Assembly (NCBI GenBank): GCA_030248195.1
Contig: JASAND010006820.1
Location: 1-64,000, forward strand
Source of the DNA: Trissonchulus latispiculum
Taxonomy: Eukaryota > Nematoda > Enoplea > Enoplida > Ironidae
Length of the DNA stretch: 64,000 nucleotides
Direction: 5' to 3'
Position numbers and translations under genes: made by a program. The first letter of the stretch is position 1. Each line of letters starts with the position of its first letter. Positions 40,702-50,805 of the stretch are shown piece after piece. Under the pieces are notes generated by a model, which saw only the letters and a program-made list of their open reading frames with translations, made no database searches and had not been told where the DNA came from.

Positions 40702-41286
40702 TGTAGAATATTTCCTTGATTTCACCCTAAATTATTCAAAAGTGAGTGCTAACTTCATTAAAATTAATCTAAATTTGACTGCTGTGTACGGTCCAAGGCC
40801 GTACATAGCTAATACATCTTCGCCGCCATTTTGATTACGTTTTCAATCAGTCTGGATTCCAAACTTGGTGACGTGTCGGGCGGTTTTTGGGCGCCATTCT
40901 TTGTAGATTGCAATTCTTTGGCTCAACTTAGGCTACGGTTGGGGGATTTTGGGGTCACACCCACATACTGCATTGGAACTTTTGTACGGTTTGTTGTTCT
41001 GTTTTGTTTTTTTATACAAATTTAATATGGTGCTTGCCCAAGTTTTTTTGTTTAAGTTTTATTTTGTAAAAGTATTTGAATTTGAAATATTGTTATTTTG
41101 TTTTGAATTGGTTGAAATTTTGTTATTTTTGAAAAGTAAATCCGTGTGAAAATTAGGGTCGTGCCGTTTAGTTTAATTAGGTTAGCGATTAAGTAGGGTT
41201 AGAATCAGACTTATTACACACTCCAGCACGAACCTCTAATCTTTATTGAAATAAATTATTTACATACAGAATTTCATAATTCGACA
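40702..41286 (+). repeat. 3' long terminal repeat
   Basis: 585 bp, TG...CA ends. Its outer parts match the 5' LTR closely, but the middle (40850-41132) does not. AATAAA at 41250-41255 could serve as a polyadenylation signal; the 5' LTR lacks it at the equivalent place. Confidence 0.93.
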
Positions 41287-42180
41287 CGTGTCTTTTACAG
41301 TCATCTTCCGATGATTGGCTGCTTTCATGATCGCGTTTTGTCATTGGCTGTTTGAAGGGGAGGACCCAGCCTCCTTCTTTTGAATTTGCACCTGAGCAAT
41401 TTGTCACTCTAGTTGCGTAACTTTTAGGGCCCAAAGGCCGTTTCTCAAGAGGCCCAGAGTACTTCTAAAACCCTAGGCCATAAACGTTTACGGCGCTTTT
41501 GTTTTGAAGGACCTTTGCTTGCTAAACAGACGCGCAGGCGAAAGAGAAGTAGGAAAGAGGAAATCGTAATACGAACAGGGGGCCTGGAAGCCCAAGATGA
41601 ACTTGAGCCGTACCTAAGCTAAATGAACTTCTACCTAGTTTAAAACTTAGCTAACGTCCTAGTATATATTGTTTGTTAATATTAACCGCTTACTTTTCTG
41701 TTTCTTTCTTTCAGGGGTGACTTGTGCCTTAACGTTTAAGAGGGGTTCCCCTCTGTCTAGCCTATGCGTGTTATTGGTCAGTGAGGGAGTTTCTTCAGAG
41801 ATGTAGAAAAGGCAGAGCAGGAACTTCACACACATACACACGTTCATAGACACCCAGGCTGCACACTACACACTCACACAGACTCAGAGGAGGGGACCTG
41901 TGAATAAACCCCATACAATTGATGATGCAGAATAAAAGGTTTTAAAGTTAACTGACTTAAGACTCAATTGCTGGTGAACGGATTTTACAACAATAATTAC
42001 AATAATACTAATAAGATAAAATTACAATTACAAGCTATTATTAATGAACGAATCCAATAAAAGAATATGCAGAACTACAGACTGTCATAGCTAAACACAA
42101 TAACACAGCATAATTACAAATTGTACGTAAGTCACTACAGTGGAACATATCGGGCAGCCTAGCCAGAGGTTGAGTTTTAA
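41287..42180. other. Non-coding stretch
   Basis: Flank of the LTR element. No gene or repeat recognised apart from a CACACA-rich patch near 41825-41880. Confidence 0.35.
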
Positions 42181-42184
42181 TTTA

Positions 42185-42920
42185 AGCTGGTGAGTTTCAG
42201 CGTGGTCCAATGAATTGAGAAAAAGTTTTCTGAGACTCTTCCGATGTGCTCTTTCTGAAAATCAACTTCTTGTTCAGTGTTGATTCCAATTGCGACAGTT
42301 ATTACGATATTTAGAGACTCCGTGCATTCGAAACAGCGAAAAGTTTGGCACTGGCCAGGTTCTCATCAACTTTTGTATTCTGAGTTCGAACCAATCGCTT
42401 ATAAAAAAGTTTTCTGACTGCTTCAGAGTCTCCTCTTTCGTATGAGATAATCTTTAGTTCTTTTAGGAGAAATCCTGCGAAATCTATTATGATGTTTTGA
42501 GAGGCGTTTAACTGTTGTGGACCCAGCCGACAGCAGTCAGAACAACCTATCTTTATTTCATTAGAACGAATCGAAGACTGGATAGATCGTGTATAAAAAG
42601 TTTTCTGAGACCCTCTAGCTGCCCTCTTTCAAACAAGACCCTTTCCGGTCATCCCTCTTAGCAAAAGTTATAATGATAGATCGGTAGGTAGTCGCATGTA
42701 CACAGCCGAGGAAGAACCAAGTCAGGTTTCCCTTATTAATTTCTTGCCAGAGTCAAATTCTTTAGACCAATTGCTTTAGAAAAACTTTTCTGAGACCCTC
42801 TTGGTCAGCCCTTTTGGCTGAGCCTGGTCTCAATAATTTCTGACAACTGATTCAAAAGTTATTCTGATGTTTTTCACAGTACAAGCGAGAAACTCAGCTG
42901 CAAAATACAGCTCATTTTTT
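42185..42920. repeat. Four diverged tandem repeats of about 186 bp
   Basis: The block AAAAAGTTTTCTGAGAC..CTC begins at about 42221, 42404, 42595 and 42780, spacings of 183, 191 and 185. Each is followed by CCTCTTT-like and AAAAGTTAT-x-ATGAT-like segments at similar distances. The repeats are well diverged, so the array is old. No open frame runs through it. Confidence 0.6.
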
Positions 42921-43289
42921 CATTTTCATTACACATTGGCAAATCAGTAGTTTCACGTAATAATATGTAGTGATTAACGATGTGCCTAAAATAGTAAAAA
43001 TAACAATTGGTTACGTAGAAAATGTGGATAAATTACGAGGATTAATTTTAAAAAGATTTGAATAGACCGAGGAAATAGTTTGAGATTGTGAATAATCTGT
43101 ATATATACACCGAAAATGCGCGAAAATTTTTAAAAATTGAAAGGTGCTTCTGGCGCTAAAAGGTCAATAGCTTAAAATAGACAAGCGCCACAGGCGAGAA
43201 AAACTAATGAAATAGAAAACGCCACGGACGCTGAAATAGTCCTATTTTTTAGTTTTATGCATTGAAAACAGCTTATATACGTACGTAGT

Positions 43290-43870
43290 CTTTGATTTCT
43301 CCCCAAAAATTCGGGGGGTACATCGGACAGAAAGGGAGAGGTCGGGACCCCCAAAACCTCACCCTGGGTGCGCTTATGGACCGCAGTTATGTTAGGAGGG
43401 GGGTTGGAGGGCCCCCAGTGTCGGCGCCACGGGAGGCACCTACCTTTGGGGAGAAGGGCCCCTATGATGTTAGATGAAAATTTTCTCAGATTTGATGAAA
43501 ATTTACAAATTTGATGAAATTTTATAAAAAATTATATAGCAGTTTTGCTAAAAATCGAAAAAAATTTTGTCGAAAGTTAGAAATTTTCGGAAATTAAACG
43601 GTAAAAATTGCCAAAATTTGGCAAAAATTTGGACTTCCCAAAAGAAGGTAGCCATATTTTAGGGATCGCCCCCCGTCCGAAAAATCCTGGCGCCGCTACT
43701 GGACCGCCCACCAAACTGGCAAATTTCCGCGCCTCTCCAGAATTTGCCCCCCCGTTCTTTGGCCAAAAATGTAACAAAAATCGAAAATTTCGAGGGTTTT
43801 CTGGCAATTTTGGCGGACCCCCCACATTTTTTGCCCAGCCACTCCTTTGCCATGGCCACTAGCACAGCAC
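43290..43870. other. G/C-homopolymer-rich repeat-like sequence
   Basis: Composition (CCCCAAAAATTCGGGGGG, long AAATTTTG patches, CGCC-rich centre) resembles the MITEs at 44669-46112, but no terminal repeats or target duplication could be found. Frames in it are compositional artefacts. Confidence 0.3.
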
Positions 43871-44250
43871 CTGTGATCCGAAAAATTCCGAGCCTAAGGT
43901 GGCTAACCAACTAACTAACTGACCTTCAGGGTTGCCCTCTCCATAATCATCATCAGCACCAATAAAATCTTCGTTTGTATCGTCAATCTGTCCTCCGGGG
44001 CCTAAAAATTTTTTATTCCATGTAACAACTACGCATATATATACGTATATATACAAATACAGATGCGACTGAAGACTGCACAGGTAAACCAACCAAGCAA
44101 GATTTTTTCGACGAGGGATGGGGGCGTTTAGAAATTGCCAAAAAAATTTAAGGATGCGATTAAAAATTTTCCGGCTTCGTTGGTATTAAAACTGTAATCT
44201 GTCTGTAGCTTAGTTATATATATTGGACGTATAATATATCATAGCAATAA

Positions 44251-44350
44251 TATATAGATATATATACATTGCATCATGCATGCATGCAAAGTTTATTTGG
44301 TTTATAGATGTATATACATTGCATCATGCATGCATGCAAAGTTTATTTGG
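44251..44350. repeat. 50-bp tandem duplication
   Basis: TATATACATTGCATCATGCA begins at 44261 and again at 44311, each followed by TGCATGCAAAGTTTATTTGG. The two 50-bp units are nearly identical, so the duplication is recent. Confidence 0.8.
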
Positions 44351-44668
44351 TTTTCTAGCAATTTAAGAAACCTCTTGGCAACCTAGTTTCTTCGTTCAGA
44401 AAAGACCTAGTTTCACTTTGATCCATTTCTCCTTCATCCATGGCAGAAGGTAATAAAATATGTCAGGACTACGTTTGCGCTAGAACTATTATATATATAC
44501 GTATATGTATACATGAAACCCTTGGACGTCCAAAAGTGCTATACGAGGAGAGGGGGTCGAGGCGGGGATGGGATGGGAGGGATGCTCAAAAGTAAGAAGG
44601 GATGGGTCGGTAAAAAAACTTCTTGGGAGGTGAAATCGGATCAGGTCAACTAAACTCGACACTATAGT

Positions 44669-45190
44669 CATAGGTGTAATGGGGGGGGGGTAGGGTAACC
44701 CCCCAGCCATTTTTCACCCCCCCCCCCAGGAATTTTTGGGGGCCCCGGCACCCCCCGGCGGGGTACTCCTGCCGAAGGCGCAAAAATTGGGCAGACTGGC
44801 AAACATTGGGCATTTTTAGGGCAAATTTTGCAAATTTTTTCAAAAAAGTCCAAATTTTTGGCTTAACTTGTTTACTATCGCGAGAAATACACGTTTACAA
44901 CGGTTTTATGGTCTTCTAGACTCAATATTGACCTTCTTCTGGACTCAGAAACATGTTGGCAATAAGGTTTTCGAGTTTAAAAACACTGGCTAATGTTAAA
45001 ATTACTTAATGATTTCATGTTTTTCGGCATTAGCAATGGCTGAAAATGCGATTTTTGGCATAAAAATAGAAAACCTTTTTGGGGGAGGTTTGGGGGGTTG
45101 TTAGTGGGGGGGTCTAAAAAAGGGGGCCCCCCAAATTCCGGGGGAGGGGGCCGCGCCCCCCCCCCAACCCAAATCCCCGTTACACCTGTG
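44669..45190. mobile_element. MITE, CATAGGTGTAA family, 522 bp
   Basis: The element starts CATAGGTGTAATGGGG and ends CCCCGTTACACCTGTG (near-complement). ACTATAGT stands directly on both sides (44661-44668 and 45191-45198), an exact 8-bp target-site duplication. No transposase. A related right end occurs at 46112. Confidence 0.85.
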
Positions 45191-45393
45191 ACTATAGTCA
45201 AGCGGGAAAAAACCAATTTTCAGGTTTTTGGTCAGAACTTTTTACTAGTTTAAGACTGAAACCCTGACTGACTATAAAGGCAGCTAGGCCTGCCTTTTGG
45301 GGGGGACTTAACTTCACGGAGGGGTAAGCTCTGGAAATTTGGTGGTCGACCCGTGAAAGGTAATAGAGGGCAGGGCACCCCCCGGAACCCTCC

Positions 45394-45600
45394 CATAGGT
45401 GTGGTTGGGCAAAAAATCTGGGGGGGGGTTCCCGACGGAGGGTGGGGACCCCCTAAAGTTTCGATTTTATGCCACTTTTGGCCACATTTTGGTCAAAACA
45501 CTGGGGGGGGTAGCAAAAATCTGAAAATCTGGGGGGGTCGGTCCGGTCGCCAAAATTTGTCATTTTGGTGGGGGACTCCCCCCACCCTAATATATCTATG
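45394..45600. mobile_element. MITE, CATAGGTGTGG family, copy 1
   Basis: 207 bp starting CATAGGTGTGGTTGGGC and aligning along its length with the copy at 45724, including CAAAAAATCTGGGGGG, GACGGAGGGTGGGG and TAGCAAAAATCTGAAAATCT. Its right end (ATATCTATG) is degenerate and no convincing target duplication remains. Confidence 0.65.
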
Positions 45601-45723
45601 CTCCCCCCCCAAAATTGGGACCTCAGAAAATCCAGAAAATGGCCTAAAAATGCCAAATTTCCTGTATTTTAACTCTTTTTCAGGCGCTTTTCCGCTTTTA
45701 ACGTATAACAAGGCGTTTATAAG

Positions 45724-45940
45724 CATAGGTGTGGCTGGGCAAAAAATCTGGGGGGGGGGGGGTTCCGACGGAGGGTGGGGGGGACCCCCCTAAATTTTCG
45801 AGTTTATGCCATTTTTGGCCACTTTTTGGCCAAAAATCTGGGGGGGGGGGTAGCAAAAATCTGAAAATCTGGGGGGGCGCCAAAATTTCTCATTTTGGTG
45901 GGGGGCGCCCCCCACGCCCCCCCAACACACCTATGTTATG
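45724..45940. mobile_element. MITE, CATAGGTGTGG family, copy 2
   Basis: 217 bp beginning CATAGGTGTGGCTGGGC and ending ACACCTATG plus a short TTATG slip. TTTATAAG flanks it at 45716-45723 and 45941-45948, an 8-bp target duplication. Long G runs near 45751-45763 and 45839-45850 make its exact length uncertain. Confidence 0.7.
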
Positions 45941-45948
45941 TTTATAAG

Positions 45949-46112
45949 AGGTTTTAAAGAGATTGTAAGTCAAAATTTGAGAACAATTTTTCAAAAAGTG
46001 ACCATTTTTGGACAAAATTTAGCTAACTTTTTGGCTCCAAAAAGGGCTGGGGGGGTGCCCCCCAAAATTTCGGGGGAGGGGGGCCCCACCCCAAATCCCC
46101 GTTACACCTATG
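45949..46112. mobile_element. Truncated MITE of the CATAGGTGTAA family
   Basis: The right part (GGGGGAGG..CCCCAAATCCCCGTTACACCTATG) matches the right end of the 522-bp element at 44669-45190. The left end is not found, so this is a fragment. Confidence 0.45.
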
Positions 46113-46199
46113 CCCCCCCACCCCAACAGGTGCTACACCTACCTATGCTTATAATACGTCCCCGTCCCATCCCTCATTGAAGGTACGCTTCAAGCCAAA

Positions 46200-46859
46200 C
46201 AAGAGAATAAGAGCTAAATAAATAGTAGATATTTAGGATTTACATGTAAACGCAACGTTAAATAGTATTTCAACTACTACTAATCCAAGGGCATAATGTG
46301 CAGTGTATGCGAAAAAAATATTGTGAAGACTTTGAATTGCAGTTACCGCCGCAGATTTCATCCGCAACTTTGCTTAGACTCAGGTTTTTAAAGTCAAACC
46401 TGACTGGTCCAGATGAGCGGAATGACAGCAGACTTTCTATTTTGAAGCCTTTGTGAAGCTAGCTCCATTTGCTGCTTTAAGAAGGTACCTCTTATTAGCT
46501 TTAAGATATCATCCTTGATATCCTTTTGTGCAATTTGACCTTACAAGCGCTAATGCAGATCTATCAAAGTAGATGAATGCAGATCACGACAAAGAACTGG
46601 AATGCCAAATTTCAAGCCGATTCTTCAAGTTTACACCAACCTTCAAGTTTACCTTCAGACCACAAACATAGGCACAAACATACTCAAATTAGATTTGAAA
46701 GGTTTGAAAGGTGGACAAATTGGATTAATTGGACCCCTGTAGACTAAATTAGTATAAAACTATTGTCAAATAACTGATTTTTTCGAACAGCGGCCAAACA
46801 TTTTTGATCGAAGATTGCTCTAAAACCAAAGCGTGGATTTGAAAGATATTTTGCACACA
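46200..46859. other. Non-coding stretch
   Basis: Nothing recognisable. It may include the decayed 3' part of the Penelope-like element that follows. Confidence 0.3.
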
Positions 46860-48623
46860 CACTCACCTCCTTGATGGTGGTACAAAAAACACAGTTTCGG
46901 CTACATTTGAGGCTAATCTACATTTAGTATCACCGAGTTCGTTAACTCGGTTTATGGTATTAGTGCCTGGCGTGGGAAGCTTGGCTTTAACGAGAGTAAT
47001 GCGCAATTTTGGCGGTGGCCTCCAAAATAGTTTGATCTTAGTATTCAGACCAGTCAAGAAAGGTCATGTCGTTGCAAGATATTTCTGACGCCATCTAGAT
47101 CAAGATGGTAAGATAAAACAAATCATAATGTCTTTCCTCGTTTGTAGGATCTGGTGGAGCCTTCACTCATAGCAATTGTTCTTGGCTAAAGGATAGGGCC
47201 TTCGTACTTCTGAGCCGAACCTTGCATCTCGGGTAACTTTGGTAAACTCTTGCGTTCATCACTTTTCACCACCCCCTTACAGTTACCACTTTGGTAACTC
47301 CAACGTCAACTTCCAGTTTGATGCTAGGGATAAGGCTATTTGCTAGTCGCAGAAACCTGTCTAGTCCATCTCGGGACCCCTTCCAAATAATAAAGCCGTC
47401 GTCAATGTAGCGCCACCATGCCATGGGCTTTTCTTCGGACATAGAAAATAGTTTCTTCTCGAAAGCGTAACCCACGAACTGGCATAGTTGAGGGCCATCA
47501 TTTTCCCATTGCAGTGCCCTCTCTCTGGGCGTAGAATTCTCCATTAAATTCGAAGGCATTGAGGGCCAAGACTAGTTCTAAAAGTTTCAGAATCATCTCA
47601 GGCAACGGGCATCATATCTAGAATTCAGAGCCTCCTTACAAGCTTCTCGTTCTAGATGGTGGTGGAATGTTCCTGTAGACGTTTATTCTGTCGGGCGTGG
47701 CCAAAATACAGTCAGATGACACGGTACGGGATCCAAGCTTACGTAAGAACTCAGTTGTATTCTGGATGAAGGAAGGGATTTGGGAAGCCACAGGTCCAGC
47801 TGGGAGTCCACGAAACCACTGAGTTTTTCAGTGGGGCAACCATTTGCAGAAATTATAGGTCTCCCAGGATATAGAATCTTCTACATGTGGAAGATAGAAT
47901 CTGGCGGCTTTGGTAACAGTATTTGGTTACAACAACTTTGGCTACATCAGTAACTGAAGCTGCTTTGCGCTGAGCATGCCAATCCTCCACATAGTGGGCA
48001 ACGATCTGGGAAAAGAATTGGGCTTTATCTTAGCCATCGCGCGTATAGGTGTTAGTGTCGTCTAACTGGATGTTTATCGTAGGCATTCTGCTGAGCGTGG
48101 GAGAGGTTCGACCGTCTACGATAGGGCGGAATAGCCTGTACATCATTTTTGATGGAATCACAAAATACCTTGGCCTGAAGATTCCCAGGAAATCAGCGTA
48201 TTACGTGGTTGCAGAACCTGTAAATGCTGGTTGACAGTTCATATCCGTTAAATTCTGGGTGTTCGTAGTAGCCGAGTCCTTTGAAAGAGCAAGCTTCTGC
48301 GCCTTCGTAATCCTAACGGAATTCAGATCTATATCCCCTTTTTCCAGTCTATCATCCGACGGGATAGACGGCAGTCGTCTGCAGATGCGAACGAATCTTC
48401 TGTTCCGTCTGGCAGTGGAAGATTTCGTCTCAATCCAGCTAATCTTCAATCGAAGGGCTTCCATAGCGTCCTTCTCTGACAGTTCACTGATTTTCCGCAG
48501 TTTTTTTGCCTTCTCCCGAAGCAGACGATAGTCACTGTTGTCACAGTTGGTTTTTCCCGAATAAGTCTTACAGAGTTTCTTGAAATTAGCCGAAACCATA
48601 TTCAATCGAAAGAGTACGTCCAA
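46860..48623 (-). pseudogene. Decayed Penelope-like element (reverse transcriptase remnant)
   Basis: Reading the minus strand across frameshifts gives Penelope-type RT blocks in order: a basic, possibly coiled N-terminal part (48623-48201), RPIISANGCPTEKLSGFVD (about 47870-47810), IPSFIQNTTEFL (about 47780-47745), FNGEFYAQREGTAMG (about 47545-47500), FVGYAFEKKLF, WWRYIDDGFIIWKGS with the YIDD-type catalytic motif (about 47415-47375), and WRPPPKLRITLVKAKL (about 47025-46975), the linker that normally precedes the GIY-YIG endonuclease. The endonuclease was not found. Stops and frameshifts separate the pieces, so it is inactive. Confidence 0.75.
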
Positions 48624-48659
48624 CTGTATAACTTTGCTCTCAGACTACTTTTTGTATCT

Positions 48660-50805
48660 TGAACATTCAGAGAGATAAACGAGATTGGGTCAAAAACCAG
48701 CTGATTTCTAAATTTCCCAGACTTTTGTCAATTGCTGCTGTATGTAACCTCAACATTCGGCAACGATGTATTCAAATTAAAACCGTCCGCAATGTAATGA
48801 GGCGGCGTGACGTCGGTCCTCTAAAAATATTATGTATGTGTGATTGAATTTAATTTGGGTTGAAATTAGTATAAGAATGTTATTTTGATAAGAATGTTAT
48901 TTTGAAAGTATTTATAATGTGTGAAATTTTTATTGAAAGTGTGTTTTGAAATTTGTTTGAAAGTCTTCTATTTGAATTTTACTGTGCGTATGTGTAAATT
49001 ATGCATATGTGTATCAGCCAGCCTAGTCAATAGGTGGCGCTGTTTAGACGTCTATTTTCGCTAAGAGTCTCTCCCAGCATCTTGTCTTTCAAGGGGGTCT
49101 CAAAATTATCCAATCATATTCTTCCACGCTCTTTCAAAAACTAGTCCTGTCTAGACGTCTCAGCTTTGATTCAGTCTTGCGTTGGATTATGACTTGGGCG
49201 GTCGTGTGTTTCTTATACATTCCCCAACCTCGCCTTTAATTGCTGTGCTTAATTCTTTTATAATAGAGTTTAAAGTGGGTACCACTTTAAGCCTCGGTGA
49301 GCTCCAGGGTGACCCTGTAGAGCCACATTACTGTTAGTATTCTCTGTTGTAGTAGGTGGTAATTTTGTTCTCTTCTCTTTAGAAGCCTTTTCTCTTTTCA
49401 TTCTTTCTTCAAAATTTTCTATGAAGTTTCTTAAAATTTCCCTGAAAGTTTAGGTTCCCTTTTTTATCTGGTCAGTTCTCTTGTAGTTTATTCATTGTAG
49501 TGTCCTTGTTTGGTAGAAATTATTGTGTATTTGTAGTTTATTCTCTGTTCTTGTTCTACTATTTAGTTACGTTATTTTCTACACTGTAGTTTGTTCAAAA
49601 TTCTGTACGCAATTTTCGGGGTTCGCCCCTTTGTCCAGCACGTGTTTTACAGTAAATGTGGTCTCAATTTTTGGGCCATTTTAGGGTGTTTCTTTTAGTT
49701 AGGTTTTTGTATTAGCCTGTGTATTCGGTAAGTAGGGCTTTTTCTAAGAATATTTGGGTAGGTAGATAGTTCTTTTTAAGCATGTACTTTTCAGCAAATT
49801 TGGGGTAGTTCATTTATTAATTGAGTCTTTGCTCTCCATCGGCGGTTTAACTCCGTTCGGTAGGTTTCACTTAGGTAGTTTGGCGAGGTTAGTTGGGTCG
49901 ACTGGAACTACATCTCCTCCAGGTTCGACGTTACCCTTGTGCACAGTTTCCCATTCGTAAAGTTTGGTTGTTCGTACACTTCCAACTTTACAGCAAGCAC
50001 ATATTTTGTGCAAAAATGAGCTTGATTGTTTGAGTCTAGCTGAGGTTGAGACTACAAAACCGAGTTTTCAAAAACTGCATCAAGGATTTCTCCTAACTGC
50101 CTCAATCAAATAGCAAATAAACAATTTCGCAGAAACATGTTTCGTGCTATTGCTGAGGGTAATGTTTTTTGGTTTTTGCTAAAACTTTTACAAAGTTGTA
50201 TAATTCTCAATTGAAGTGTTGAAAAATCATAAAATTTCAAAAACTCACTTTTTCATAAAGTTCTCAGGTTATAGGTAACTTTGGGGAAACCTAAGAAAAA
50301 TTACCCTCGGCAAGACTCAGCACGTCAGTTTGGTCTAGAGCAAAGTTTAATCAATTTGATTCCACCTTAAGGGAGGGGGTCGCCAATTTTTTTAACATCT
50401 CCGAGTTGACTCATTTTCGCATATATATTTTGTGTTTTCCATGGGTCCACAAAACAAAACACTTGCGTTTGTTGCAAAGTTTCCCTATCATTCACAATAT
50501 TCCTCCAAAAGTGATCCCGACATGTTTTAAACATAGGAAAACGATTAAGTTAAGAAACGTTCACAGTAACCAAAAGTTTGAGTGAGCGCAAGAGCAAATG
50601 AGTTATTACTTGGCACAATATTAATCTTGGCTAGATAGCGTGTTAATATTTCTACGCGGTGTGTTTTTGTGTTAGCTCAGCGATTTTCTTGAAATTTTCA
50701 AAGTTTGATGAAGTCGGTTTTTGCAAAATTCCGGCTTACACAAATGTCACCAAAGGCATGTATCGTCATCTGAACTAACCAATTACTGCAAAATTCGCGT
50801 ATAGA
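48660..50805. other. Non-coding stretch
   Basis: About 2.1 kb with no convincing frame or repeat. T-rich in 49200-49900. Confidence 0.4.

Larger units (their letters stand above)
19107..41286 (+). mobile_element. Giant Ty3/Gypsy-type LTR retrotransposon, 22.2 kb, seven ORFs
   Basis: The element is bounded by two LTRs of 587 and 585 bp that start TGTAGAATATTTCC and end ATTCGACA. A primer-binding site follows the 5' LTR and a polypurine tract precedes the 3' LTR. The first ORF encodes Gag-Pol in the order capsid, CCHC, protease, RT, RNase H, integrase, which is the Ty3/Gypsy order. Six further ORFs lie on the same strand before a 2.3-kb 3' untranslated region. Typical Gypsy elements are 5-10 kb; elements above 20 kb are known in plants (Ogre) and planarians (Burro), but a relation to these cannot be judged here. 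All large ORFs are intact, which suggests recent activity. No target-site duplication is seen (GGGAG before, CGTGT after). Confidence 0.95.

Noticed and set aside
43577..46180. Frames over the G/C-rich MITE cluster
   Set aside because: They depend on long G and C runs and overlap on both strands; no domain is visible.
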